Of a stretch of 64,000 nucleotides of DNA, positions 1 to 11,944 are shown piece after piece. This stretch comes from Farysia itapuensis (lineage: Eukaryota; Basidiomycota; Ustilaginomycetes; Ustilaginales; Ustilaginaceae): NCBI GenBank assembly GCA_023212645.1, contig JALBYC010000003.1, forward strand, positions 744,001-808,000. The letters run 5' to 3'. The notes beneath the pieces are model-generated. The model did no database searches. It saw nothing but the letters and a program-made list of their open reading frames with translations, and was not told the origin of the DNA. Every line of letters begins with the position of its first letter. Position 1 is the first letter of the stretch. A program made the position numbers and the translations under genes.

Positions 1-929
1 GCAGGGGCCGAAGAGCTGATTGCCGGCTCAGTGACGTGCATCTGCGCAAGACGAGCCAAGAGATCGAGCATCTGGTCGTCGAAAAGAGACGAGTTGAAGC
101 TCTCCCAGAGTCGAAACATGGCGGGAAGCCAACGTTGTGGATGGCTAATGGGCAGGAAGTGAACCAGGAAGGCTTGCGTGGCAATGACCGAATTGAGATC
201 TGAGCCGTCCATTTTGGGCAGGACCGTTTTGAGCATGTCGTCAGCTTCGCTAGCTGGAAAGAAGCGTTGGGCATACTCGGCCAGGTCCAACAGTGTGTCC
301 GAAACATTGGTCAAGCCAGTCCGTCTCTGCTTGGGAAATAGCTCCTTTTCGAGGATGTTGTATAGCGGTTTCCACGGCAGAGTGAGATCCTTGGAGTCAC
401 ACTTTTTCTTGTTCTCGATAAGCGTCATGCACATGTTGGCGGCGAGCTCGACAAAGCGGGTATCGAGCCCTGGAAGCACGGCCAGTTCATAGTAGAGCTT
501 GGCCAGACTTGCCCTCGTCTTGCGCAGCATGGGATATTTGAGAGACAGCAGGCACTGTAGACGATGATTCCACTGGACGAAGCCAACATCGTAGTCTTTC
601 GTGCGAATGCAGTCCACCAGCCTCCGAATGATGTGGTCTAGGCGAGCATCGAATTCTTCTAGCGTCTCGCAAACGTAAGGAATACTCTCCGGGAACTCAA
701 GCTGAAGATGCCGGTTCTCTGCCTTTGTTTTCCGAAGCGCTTTGGAGCTCGATTCGGCAGGGCTCCCATCGAGGTTCAAGATGGGCACCTCTTCGTCCTC
801 GTCTTCCTCAAGGTCAACGGCAGGCTAGAATATTAAAGGCGTATAAAGTCAGGAAATGCCCTTTGATGTGGGAACAGGGCAGTCACTCACCTCCATTGGG
901 CTGTCGATCTCGAGCACATCGTCGTCCAT
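1..929 (-). CDS. BLM10: BLM10/PA200-type proteasome activator, N-terminal part (runs off the left edge)
   Basis: Two exons are seen: 929-891 (encodes MDDDVLEIDSPME) and 824-1, separated by a 66-nt GT-AG intron at 825-890 in phase 0. The gene continues beyond base 1, so only about 287 residues are visible. After an acidic N-terminus the protein reads LPWKPLYNILEKELF, then RFFPASEADDMLKTVLP and MFRLWESFNSSLFDD. These match in order the N-terminal HEAT-repeat region of PSME4/Blm10, which has a similar LPWKPLY segment and a 'LW.S......WE/D..L..L.ARLA' segment. Blm10 proteins (about 1,800-2,100 aa) cap the 20S proteasome core and stimulate peptide or ubiquitin-independent substrate degradation, mainly in the nucleus. 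The start is the only ATG before the intron in this frame. The family call rests on remembered similarity, not on a search. Confidence 0.8.
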
Positions 930-1487
930 GTTGGGCAAGCTGTCTGAACAATCTCCGTGGACCTGTTGATGTGGAACTTAGGCGTCCCAGAGTTGCAACA
1001 GCCTGCGCAATTCAGATCCTTTGTCTGGGCGGAAAGCTGGTGGCAGTGGCAATAACGAGGTCTGCAGAGTCAGTGTGAGAAGGGAGGGAGCGTTGTATGC
1101 TTGAAGCGCACTGGAAGAAACACACTTTTTTGGGTGAGCGGAGTGGGCCACGCATTCCGACTTACGCGTCCCTTCCTCCACCTTTGGCCTTGGCCCCTGG
1201 GGTGGGATCAGACGACTGGTGTATATCTCTGTGCGCTCAAAATCAGTCGTCTCCTTGTGGCACGCTTACGAAGCTTTGTGCTGAGTGCAATCATACTTTC
1301 CAGATCACAGAGGGGTGGAAGCGATCTCGGCTCTTCCGACGACAGCCGCTCTCGGTAGCAGCCGATCGGAAGCCTAACTCAATGTTCCACATCTGCATTT
1401 TCGAACAGAGATCACACTGCCAAGTACTGAGCCACATCCGTGCTTAGAAGAGACCAAATGTACATGAAGGACGAGAGAGTGAAGCAT
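930..1487. other. Intergenic: BLM10 promoter and Ypt31 3' region
   Basis: Both flanking genes read leftward, so this 558-bp stretch holds the 3' end of the Ypt31-like transcript and the BLM10 promoter. Short ORFs here have no recognisable product. No clear motif was seen. Confidence 0.6.
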
Positions 1488-3512
<2,025 letters not shown>

Positions 3513-4640
3513 ATGAGCTTCCCAAGCTCCCCTCTCAGAGGGTCACCTGGCAGTCCAGCGTATCGAAAGGGTGTTGCGTTCGGTCAGCCTGGCTGGAAGG
3601 CCTCTCGCGCTTCACGAGGTCGAGCAAGCTGGGTTGACTCGCCCTCAAGGCACAGTCCAAGTCTAGAAGCTTCCAGACCCCGTCGTAGCGACAGCTACTT
3701 GAACACGTCCACTTCTGCTGCTAAGTTGCCGTCTCTGATGGCTCCAGACTCCAGCGCCGATATCAGTGCACCTGTGGCGGTTAAGAACCCAACACTACCG
3801 AGGAAGCGTTTCATCCGCAAGACTCCGATACTGCAGAAGGTGCAGCAGTGGCCGCTAGACACCTACTATCAGTTGGTGGCATACTACCACGACATTGAGG
3901 ATCGTATATTTGCAGAACAAGGTGGCACTCTCTCCGGGATTTTCCTCCATTTCCTGGCTCTTTTGGCGCTCTTTCTCTCTCCAGAGTCAAGTCTGGGAGC
4001 TTGGTTCATGAACAAGCCAGCTTATAGGAAAGCACAAAATCCCGCCATCGCTTACGAATATCTCATCAGTAATGCTGGCGATGAGTTTGCGATGGCTGAT
4101 GCGCTGAAGCGTCATGCACGGAAAGGTGTGGTTCATCAAGCTTCCGACGGCTTCTTCCGCGTTGTATCTATCGTCATCTTCGCCATCGTGTTTACACTCA
4201 GCTGTGCAAATGCATATGCCTTCTTTTCGCGCAAACGGACCTATAGCTTCTACCATCAGCCGGTGCAGCAGACACAACTAGGGCCGACAAAGTCTGCTGG
4301 TTTCAACAGCCCTAATGTGCAGCGCAAAGATGGGTTCCGACAGCTACACATGTGGGATCCCGATACCTATTCAGCTACTCTGTTCGCAACATTCTCTCCC
4401 GCACATGCTGCAGTATATCCTGCAGCTGCTTTTGTTCGTATGAACACCTTTTCATGGCTGATCTTTGTGTTTCTCTTAGCGGCCATATCGCTGCCAGTCC
4501 ATCTTATCTTGCAATTGTACCAGCAGCTCGTCAAGGACAAAGGCGTAGTCCAAGCAGCCGTGCTCACAGAGTACAACGACAAGTACGTATACCCAAAAGC
4601 CATGCCTGTCGTTCGCGATCAATGCACGCAAACCACATAA
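3513..4640 (+). CDS. NUR1: Nur1/Mug154-like nuclear rim membrane protein (DUF2418-type)
   Basis: Single-exon 375-aa protein. The first ~100 residues are Ser/Pro/Arg-rich and basic, as for a nucleoplasmic tail. There are three hydrophobic segments at about residues 141-158, 212-236 and 312-337. The conserved end reads LTEYNDKYVYPKAMP followed by VVRDQCTQTT. It resembles the 'EYD.KFV.P.L..V.RD..TQT' signature of the fungal nuclear rim protein Nur1 family. Nur1 works with the LEM protein Heh1/Lem2 at the inner nuclear membrane in rDNA or heterochromatin anchoring. The ATG at 3513 lies downstream of stops and starts a protein-like sequence. The membrane topology is seen in the sequence; the name rests on the C-terminal motif and segment layout, so it is moderately secure. 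Confidence 0.72.
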   Translation: MSFPSSPLRGSPGSPAYRKGVAFGQPGWKASRASRGRASWVDSPSRHSPSLEASRPRRSDSYLNTSTSAAKLPSLMAPDSSADISAPVAVKNPTLPRKRFIRKTPILQKVQQWPLDTYYQLVAYYHDIEDRIFAEQGGTLSGIFLHFLALLALFLSPESSLGAWFMNKPAYRKAQNPAIAYEYLISNAGDEFAMADALKRHARKGVVHQASDGFFRVVSIVIFAIVFTLSCANAYAFFSRKRTYSFYHQPVQQTQLGPTKSAGFNSPNVQRKDGFRQLHMWDPDTYSATLFATFSPAHAAVYPAAAFVRMNTFSWLIFVFLLAAISLPVHLILQLYQQLVKDKGVVQAAVLTEYNDKYVYPKAMPVVRDQCTQTT

Positions 4641-4717
4641 GGTGGCCAATTCTAGATTATTTCTCGAGCCTCTAGAAGAATGTGGCTCTAGCAGAAACGA
4701 TCGTCGTGAAACAATGT

Positions 4718-6118
4718 TTAGGACGTCAGAATGTTGGCCGAGTCTGAAGAGCGTTTGTACTGGCAAGGAATCGGCAAGCTTGTCGACTGGCGCAGACGGC
4801 CACGACTCTGTTCCACTTTGCTCCGTATCTCGGTCTCGGGAAGTAGACCGACTCGCTGCAGTAACGGCTTCCGAGTCAAAGCTGTGGACGATGCGTTGGC
4901 TGTTTGGTCTCCTAAATCATGTCGAAAGCTGGGAGATGCTGACTTCAGAATGCGATGTCTTCTTCAGACATCCTCAATCACTCACCAGCATCGCTTGGCA
5001 TAAGAGCAACTTCCAGTCCTGGGAAGGGATTTAATGGTGAGCGATGTGCTTCAATTTAGTTTGGCGCAGAGACTTACTCGAAGAACGCCTTGCACGGCTT
5101 CGTCTTCCACCGTGGGTCTCGCTCCACGTAGCGTAGCTCGCTCTCGCCGTGCGCATATTGACAGCGACTGTAGACAGCATCAGTTACAGCTCCGAGCAGT
5201 AGAGCGATGATGATGTTCAACTCACATATTGTACTCGCAATAGCCTTTCTCCTCCCAATTCCTGCATAGTTCTGTCTTGTAGAGCTCCATTTTGTGGTTG
5301 TTGAGCGAAGGGCCAAGGCTTGCGGACATGGCACCTTTCGTGCTACCGCTGTTTCCGGGACTTCTCTCGCCTCGTGATTGGCTGTGTGGCATCTGAGTGC
5401 GGAAGCTTTGAGAGGGTGTAGCCTTGTAGTCTGTGCTCTTGCCAAAACTTCTGATCCCATTTAGAAGGATTGATTCTTCAGACGCAGTTGAAAGGAAATC
5501 ACCGCTTTCGACACTGCCGGGTGGGAAAATTTGACTGAATGGGCTGAAGGGAGTGATGTTGTTTTGTACGTCCGGCTTGTAGGATCCAGGTGAGAGCGTA
5601 GGAGTCGGTGGCACCGACATTTGTTTCTGCGGAAATTTCCACGCCGTGAGGTCGAAATGGCCACGCGCTTCCGGACTTCTCGAACCTCCTGCATGCTGAC
5701 TCTTCAATAGATCTTCACTCAGACATTGTGCAGATGTCGTTGATGAAGGCATCGTCTTACTACACAGAGCGTGCCAGTCGTGCGTAGTGGGAGGAGACAG
5801 TTCGCCTCCAATCTTGTGATTCTGAGGGGAAATATCGAAATTGGGACTGGGAGGCGTCAGAGAAGTCTGACTTCCGGTGCACAAGCTGTTTGGTGAAGAG
5901 AGCGGTGACCAAGAGGACCAGATATTGTTGGCAAAAGGAGAGTGAAGCTGTAGTGTAGATGGAGAGTCATCGGATCCAAGTCTCTGAACGTTGAGGCCAT
6001 CACCATTGCCGGCGGAGGAGAAGGGATCGAGCCGCTCCAAAATATCGTCGTCGTCTTGCTCGTGACCATCTTCGTTGAGGGTAATTTTCTGCCAGTCTTT
6101 TATAAGATGGTCCCACAT
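4718..6118 (-). CDS. Tandem CCCH zinc-finger protein, tristetraprolin/Zfs1/Cth2-like
   Basis: Four exons, 6118-5226, 5167-5078, 5018-4986 and 4928-4718, join to 408 aa. The introns are 58, 59 and 57 nt, all GT-AG and all phase 2. Residues 1-280 are Ser/Pro-rich and low complexity. Finger 1 is C285-x8-C294-x5-C300-x3-H304 after the canonical lead-in LYKTELCRNW. Finger 2 is C323-x8-C332-x5-C338-x3-H342 after WKTKPC. This spacing and lead-in define the TIS11/tristetraprolin family, which binds AU-rich elements in 3' UTRs and triggers mRNA decay. Yeast Cth2 acts in iron starvation and fission yeast Zfs1 in mating and septum control. Finger 2 is assembled from three exons, one of only 33 nt. The first in-frame ATG after upstream stops is at 6118. 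Confidence 0.88.
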
Positions 6119-7170
6119 GTTTGGCAACACGCTGTTCCGAGGCCTTGATACTCCTAAGTCAGAGTCGTAGCAAGTTTTATTGGTGGAAGTGTGGAATCTG
6201 AGAGACGAGCTCGAGTCGTCTTATCAATAAGAGAAGGTCGAATCTGGAGGTAGCTTAGGCAAAGGACGTTGAAGGAGATGAGGCAAGTCCGAATCCAAGT
6301 ATCGATATATATGCTCTTTCTTCTGAGGGATCTGATGTCAGAGGGTGCTTCCTCGACTGGAGGTCATGGCTGATGTTACAGATATGAGCTGTATGCGCTC
6401 TATCTGTGACGGCTCGTGGGAACCAGCAGACGTAGAAATCGGATGCTTGGCAGAAAGAGCCGACAAGCTCGGATTTGGGGGACAAAGCTCAAGCTCGACA
6501 TATTACTCAGAACTATCTGCATGCACACGAGGTGGCATGGCCGGTATGCGACGGAGACGCGAGATGACAAGCGGCAAAAGATATTCAGGGTTTTGCTTCG
6601 CTACAACTCTCCGCATCGCCTCACGTCGACGCAGTTCCAGTCATTTTATTTTGGTTCGCTTGCCCAGCAATATTGTGACCATCACGCAATGATGCTTCCA
6701 GTTTCGTCGTCAGGCCGCTGCAGTGATCAGACTGGAAGCCATACATGTGCATCCCGCCAACTCTTGCACGGGCGGCATAAACGCGTCTCTGCATTGGCTC
6801 TGAACTTTAACAGGCGTGGAAATGTTTCGTCACCGCTTCGAGGAAGAGGAACCCTCTCCTGTCAGCGGCATAAATCATCTGAGCGGTACCTTGCCGAAGT
6901 TGCTGATAGCTTAGCTGGATCTGAAAGCATCAAATGTGACTACTCACAGACTCAGTACTCACACGGGATGAACGAGGCACGTCGGTGCTTCCGAACATGC
7001 CAAATTCTATCGTGCGAAAAAAGGGGCTACGCGTTGACATGCTCGCGCCGACAGATTTTGGTTCTTGACTTGAAGCTCGACATCCACCATTCTTTTAGGG
7101 ATCTTGAATATTCACGATCTTCTGATCCACTCTTTATCGACACGGACAGGTTTGCAGGAGCAGCAGCGCG
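6119..7170. other. Divergent intergenic region CCCH gene / 846-aa gene
   Basis: About 1.05 kb between divergent genes. A near-palindrome CTTATCAATAAG at 6220-6231 contains a GATA-type TTATC core and lies about 100 bp upstream of the CCCH start. A 303-codon ORF across 6416-7327 is open but its composition is not protein-like, and it overlaps the next gene in another frame. It is treated as noncoding. Confidence 0.5.
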
Positions 7171-9711
7171 ATGTCTTCGTTGCGCAGATCAGCGCGAGCC
7201 AGCCGGCATGCTGATCAGCCAAACGGCACACCGGAACCAGCAGCTGCTGCCTCTACCCCTTCCCCCACCAAATCAGAACGCAGGCGAAGGCAGGCAGACG
7301 AAACGCATACGCAAACACCGCCCGTAAACGGTCGTTCCACGCGTTCAACGGACGCTTCCAGCAGGACCGCTCGTGGCGTGTCTACCGAAGAAATGCAAGC
7401 AGCTGAGCCACGCTCTCCTGAAGACTCCGTTGCGACTTCTGAATCGTCACGCAAGTCAGTGTCTCCCAGCAAAGAGGATGTGAAGCCAACGCCCAATGAG
7501 CTGTCAAGAGACTTACGAGAGCTCTTGGGTCTTCCAGGCTCCAGTGCGTCTACGAGACTCAGCCCTGACGTGGATGCAGATGTTAGCGCCGACGCTGGCG
7601 ACGAGCTTGTTTTGTCAGAAGATGATGCAGCTAAGCTTTCTGCAGTCATGCAGCATCTCTCACCACACCTGTTACAACCCAGTAAGCCAAAAAAGGGAAA
7701 GACACGGTCCTCGACAGGGGCTGCCCTCACCTTTGCCTCATTGCAAGAGGCTCTTCAGCCAGGGACAGCCCTGAGGGAACTTCGACGATACGTCTCTTTG
7801 CTCCGCGATCCTTTGCTACACGTCCATAAACGCGCTCAATTCTCCAAATCCGCAGCATCCTCATCATCAACCGGCACCAAAGACTCGACAAAAGACGCAT
7901 ACAAGCTTCAGGTGTTTACCTTGCTTCTCTCACTGGTCGACCAGCTCGCGTCGGAGCTACGACATGCAGATCCCAAGACGGAAACTTTCCGCGGACATAT
8001 GCACGCTTCTTCCATAGAGGAGCGCGCCACAGCACTGGAAGACATTGACCTCGAGCTCGGTCCGATACCAAAGAAAGCATCTCTTTCGGACGAGGATGCC
8101 CAAAGCCTCTTGTCGCGCTACGCCCTGCATATGCGCTTGCCCAAAGGAGATTACTTCTCCCGGGCAATCGAGCTAGAGACGAGCCAGGCAGCCGGCATCG
8201 ATCCCGGTATGGCCGATCTTGTTCGTATTGCACCACAGAGCTCTTCGCATGTTCGTTCCATGAAGCGTCGAGGTCTCTTGCCAGCGCCCACCCTCGGAAG
8301 CAGAATGCTCCGCGCGAGCGCACGCTTGAAGGAAAGCAAGACCAAAGATGAAAGAGCTGATACGAGCCTGCTCAAGCCAGTCACATTCCTCAACTACGGC
8401 AACTACGCCTCTTTTGCGCCGACTTACGACTCTTCTCAAGCAACTCTTAGCCACACAACCAGCTGTGTACTTTGGCAAAACTCTGCACATGCGCATCTCG
8501 CAGAGCGTTTGATCTGGGGACCAGAAGCGTTCGAGCGCGCTGAAGAAAACGAGTCTTTCTGGCGGAAATCTGAAGGACAGCGCGGTCTCTCACCTCCGGA
8601 ACGGTTCCCCGACAACAATCACCAACTTGACGCAGTCATGACCGAAATCGACGTAGAGCTCGACACCGAGGATTTCAGATCAAGCGTAGCACAGCTAGAA
8701 GAAGATGAAATCGTCACCGGTCATCTGCGCTTCAACATGATGTTGTTGCACCGACTGCAAGAATTTCAATGGGCACGTCTTCGAGAGTCGTACACTCCCG
8801 GTCAAAGTATTGCACACCCCGGTGATGACAATTTGCCAGAGCCTAGCGCGGAAGAGAGAGCGACTGCTTCTCTACTGCTCGAGTCTTTAGGTGCGCTTGT
8901 TGCGCGGCAGCCGCGTTCTTACGATCCGCAGTCGAATGTGCTCAGGAAAGCCGTGCCCGACGCGGCGACAATTCAGGCTTTCTCAACCACCGGTGGTGCT
9001 TTGGACCCAGAATTGGCGGGTGATAGCGACAATGGCTACTGGGGCACTTTGGACGAGGCGGTTGCTAGGTCCAAGTCGGCCGGATCGGATGCGACTGTCC
9101 TTTTGCACGACAATACGGCCATTCGGCTAACGGAAGAGAGCGCGATCAGGGCCAAGAAGGTCAGTCGACGCGGCATTCATGGCATCGCCGTGGAAGACCA
9201 TGGACGAGGCACCCTGGAACGTTTCGCTTCCACTCGTTCGTACGATCATCGAAAGGACAGGCACGATATTGAACCACGTGTGCCAGTGACAGTGGACCGG
9301 TCCTCGTCACTTCACAAGGCCGTCCCAGGTAGCGCTGCTCATCAGACGGACGCGTACTCAGGCTCCGCTCGAACTCCGGCTGCACCAGGCGGAATGCACC
9401 CTCCTTCGCACACTCCTCAGCGTGGAACTTCTTCCTCCTCCTCGTACGCTTTCAGCGGCTCGGGCACGGGAGCTACTCCCACCTACGGCTACAACAATCG
9501 AAGCCTGCCGGTGCCTTTGCCGCCTCATGGGCAGTATAGCCCTGGAAAGCAGCAGCCCGGCACGCCTTACTCTGGACAGGTGCGGACACCGTCAAGTGCG
9601 CATCATGGAACTCCTACGCAGCAGTATCCTCGTCCGCCATCTACGACGGCTTATGGAGCTCCACTTTCCACCAACCGGTACACTCCTTATCCACTCCCGC
9701 ATAAGCGCTAA
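7171..9711 (+). CDS. Hypothetical nuclear protein with a BRD7/BRD9-like motif
   Basis: Single-exon 846-aa protein. The start MSSLRRSARASRH is basic. Residues ~20-110 are disordered and rich in Ser, Thr and charged residues, and ~170-290 look helical. At about residue 407 it reads YGNYASFAPTYDSSQATLS. This closely parallels the segment after the bromodomain of animal BRD7/BRD9 (roughly FGPFSSYAPVYDSTFANLS). No clear bromodomain was recognised. The last ~170 residues are rich in Ser, Gly, Pro, Tyr and Thr (for example RTPAAPGGMHPPSHTPQ). A role in a SWI/SNF or RSC complex, for example as a fungal Rsc58/BRD7-like subunit, is my inference from one motif. What is certain is a long, well-formed ORF with coding-like composition. 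Confidence 0.85.
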   Translation: MSSLRRSARASRHADQPNGTPEPAAAASTPSPTKSERRRRQADETHTQTPPVNGRSTRSTDASSRTARGVSTEEMQAAEPRSPEDSVATSESSRKSVSPSKEDVKPTPNELSRDLRELLGLPGSSASTRLSPDVDADVSADAGDELVLSEDDAAKLSAVMQHLSPHLLQPSKPKKGKTRSSTGAALTFASLQEALQPGTALRELRRYVSLLRDPLLHVHKRAQFSKSAASSSSTGTKDSTKDAYKLQVFTLLLSLVDQLASELRHADPKTETFRGHMHASSIEERATALEDIDLELGPIPKKASLSDEDAQSLLSRYALHMRLPKGDYFSRAIELETSQAAGIDPGMADLVRIAPQSSSHVRSMKRRGLLPAPTLGSRMLRASARLKESKTKDERADTSLLKPVTFLNYGNYASFAPTYDSSQATLSHTTSCVLWQNSAHAHLAERLIWGPEAFERAEENESFWRKSEGQRGLSPPERFPDNNHQLDAVMTEIDVELDTEDFRSSVAQLEEDEIVTGHLRFNMMLLHRLQEFQWARLRESYTPGQSIAHPGDDNLPEPSAEERATASLLLESLGALVARQPRSYDPQSNVLRKAVPDAATIQAFSTTGGALDPELAGDSDNGYWGTLDEAVARSKSAGSDATVLLHDNTAIRLTEESAIRAKKVSRRGIHGIAVEDHGRGTLERFASTRSYDHRKDRHDIEPRVPVTVDRSSSLHKAVPGSAAHQTDAYSGSARTPAAPGGMHPPSHTPQRGTSSSSSYAFSGSGTGATPTYGYNNRSLPVPLPPHGQYSPGKQQPGTPYSGQVRTPSSAHHGTPTQQYPRPPSTTAYGAPLSTNRYTPYPLPHKR

Positions 9712-9982
9712 GTTCTCCGCCCTGTGGCACCCCCGTCACCCACATCTAAAAAGATCGAATGCGCACTTCGCAATTTATTTCAGATGATTTCGTGAGGTGA
9801 TTGTGATTTAAAGCATGCATTTTGAGTGAGGTTTTGTTGCATCCGAGAAATTCACGTGACAGGTGATTCGCGGTGACGCCTCAAGTGCTGTGTTGGTTTG
9901 GCCCAAATTTGAATGTTGTGGTACTTTCGACATCCACATTCTCTTCCCTTTCACTGGGTGGACGGATACACGGTGGTACAAG

Positions 9983-11671
9983 ATGGCTGGCTCTGGTCAT
10001 CGCATAGGCGGCGCAGGCATTGCTATGGACTCTCCGCTGAAAGACATCTCTGCTAATTTGCGGGATGTTCGACTTGGAAGCTCGCCGAGCAAAGGCGCGG
10101 CTCTCAAATCAGCCTTGGGCAGCAGTAGTAGCGCCGGGGCTGGAAAACCAGGTCTGTCACGAAAAGATCGAATCGACACTGTACCGAGCTCGACTGCAGA
10201 TCTCAAGACAGGTATTACCAAGGACTGGCGTGGACCAGACAAGTCGCTCAAAACAAAAGTCGCATCCAGTATCAGCCGAGGAGACCGATATATCCCCAAC
10301 AGAGAACTCAAGAGACCGGGTAGCTCGCACTCGAGTCTTGACACGGACGGCGATACGATGCGATCACAGCTGAGTGGCGATATTACAGATCCCATCATTG
10401 CTGCCAACATCGCTGCTGCCAATGCCAATCCTACCGATCTGGACGGCCATCCCTCATTTGAAGACTCGATCTCTTCCGAAATGGGTCAGCGCATCCTGTC
10501 CTTCTCCGCAGCACCTCCCAGCTCTACAGCTAATCCCGACGTGCGCAGTCGATATGCAGCAGCCAAGCCCAAGTCGACCTTGCCCAGTAGTCTACAGAGT
10601 ACAGGACGACGACGTATTCCCACAACGCCGGAGAGCACTTTGGATGCTCCGGACATGGTCAGTGACTTTTACTACAACTTGCTGGATTGGTCATCGACCA
10701 ATCTGGTAGCTGTCGCGCTGGGGACCGGTGTATGGATCTGGAACGGCAACACGGGCGACGCCAGTGCCCTGTTTGACACTGGCAAGCAGAGCGAGAAAGT
10801 GGGCGGTAAAGGTCTCATTACTGGCATGCGCTGGGACACCGATGGCAACATCTTGGCCGTCGGACTCGAAGGCGGCTACACACAGCTGTGGGACATTGAA
10901 AGCGAGACACGACTGCGAACGCTCAAGCCAACAGGAGATGGCGGAGCGGATCACGCTTCTGTCAATGTAGCAGCCTGGGCGCCGGACGGCACCTTTACCG
11001 CTGGCTTCCAGAGTGGTATCATTCGCGAATACGACGTCAGGGAGAAGGACGCAGTCACACGTACGCTTGAAAAGGCACATCTGGGTACGGTCTGCGGAAT
11101 GGAATGGCGTTCAGACAGCGCGCTGATGGCGTCTGGTGGTAACGACAATGTGGTCAAGGTGTGGGATCGAAGAACTTCGGTTGCCAAGATGCGCAAGGAG
11201 AACCACACGGGAGCCGTCAAGGCGTTGGCATGGTGCCCTCACAGTCTCAGTCTACTCGCATCGGGAGGAGGCACAAGCGACCGCAACATTCACTTCTGGA
11301 ACACAACACAAAACTCACGAACCATGACGATCCCCACGGGAGCGCAGATCACATCGCTCCACTGGGCGCCTCATTATCGCGAGATTGTATCTTCGCATGG
11401 CCTGGGTACCAACGAGTCGAGCAAAGGCGTGCTCAACGTCTGGTCCCATCCAACTGGTAACCACATTGCCGAGATCGAGGCTCACGAGAAGCGCGTTCTC
11501 CACACTAGTCTGAGCCCAGATGGCGAAGTGCTTGCCACTGTCGGCGATGACGAAGAGCTGAAGCTCTGGCGCGTTTTCGCCAAACCAGTAGAACCTTCCA
11601 AAGGTGCAAAGCCACACAGCGCCTTTGGCTCTCATCTTGGCGATGGCAGCGGCGTACGAACTCTTCGCTAG
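9983..11671 (+). CDS. CDC20: Cdc20/Slp1, WD40 activator of the anaphase-promoting complex
   Basis: 562-aa WD40 protein. The C-box DRYIPNR (residues 101-107) is the APC/C-binding motif. The propeller begins with TLDAPDMVSDFYYNLLDWSS, a hallmark of Cdc20/Cdh1 proteins. NLVAVALGTGVWIWN fits the Cdc20 side better than Cdh1. Seven blades follow to about residue 540. Cdc20 recruits securin and cyclin B to the APC/C and is the target of the spindle checkpoint. The ORF is open 40 codons further upstream, but ATG 9983 begins the protein-like sequence. The C-terminus ends in TLR where the family usually ends in Ile-Arg. A CACGTG site at 9853-9858 lies about 125 bp upstream of the ATG. Confidence 0.9.
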   Translation: MAGSGHRIGGAGIAMDSPLKDISANLRDVRLGSSPSKGAALKSALGSSSSAGAGKPGLSRKDRIDTVPSSTADLKTGITKDWRGPDKSLKTKVASSISRGDRYIPNRELKRPGSSHSSLDTDGDTMRSQLSGDITDPIIAANIAAANANPTDLDGHPSFEDSISSEMGQRILSFSAAPPSSTANPDVRSRYAAAKPKSTLPSSLQSTGRRRIPTTPESTLDAPDMVSDFYYNLLDWSSTNLVAVALGTGVWIWNGNTGDASALFDTGKQSEKVGGKGLITGMRWDTDGNILAVGLEGGYTQLWDIESETRLRTLKPTGDGGADHASVNVAAWAPDGTFTAGFQSGIIREYDVREKDAVTRTLEKAHLGTVCGMEWRSDSALMASGGNDNVVKVWDRRTSVAKMRKENHTGAVKALAWCPHSLSLLASGGGTSDRNIHFWNTTQNSRTMTIPTGAQITSLHWAPHYREIVSSHGLGTNESSKGVLNVWSHPTGNHIAEIEAHEKRVLHTSLSPDGEVLATVGDDEELKLWRVFAKPVEPSKGAKPHSAFGSHLGDGSGVRTLR

Positions 11672-11944
11672 TTGATGTTCTGCTGAAATGACATATTATT
11701 AGTGCGTTATTCCCAGCACGTTGTTTGTGTGTCGCGCGAGTCGGACGCGTAGATGGGCTCCGATCAATTAACGCGACGACCACTTGAATGAAAACACGCG
11801 TCTTAATCTGTTGGATCGGCAGTGGTGCACCTGGCCAGTGTCTCGGTAAAGAAGGCGCGCGGGCTCAAGTGCAACTCAATTCTGGACCGTGGTTCTGTTT
11901 CTTCTCCTTTGTACCTCACTGTCACTTGCCGCTGTCAACCCACC

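Noticed and set aside
6416..7327. 303-codon ORF upstream of the 846-aa gene
   Set aside because: It overlaps the start of the real gene in another frame. The composition is irregular (many Cys, Arg and His) and no motif was seen.
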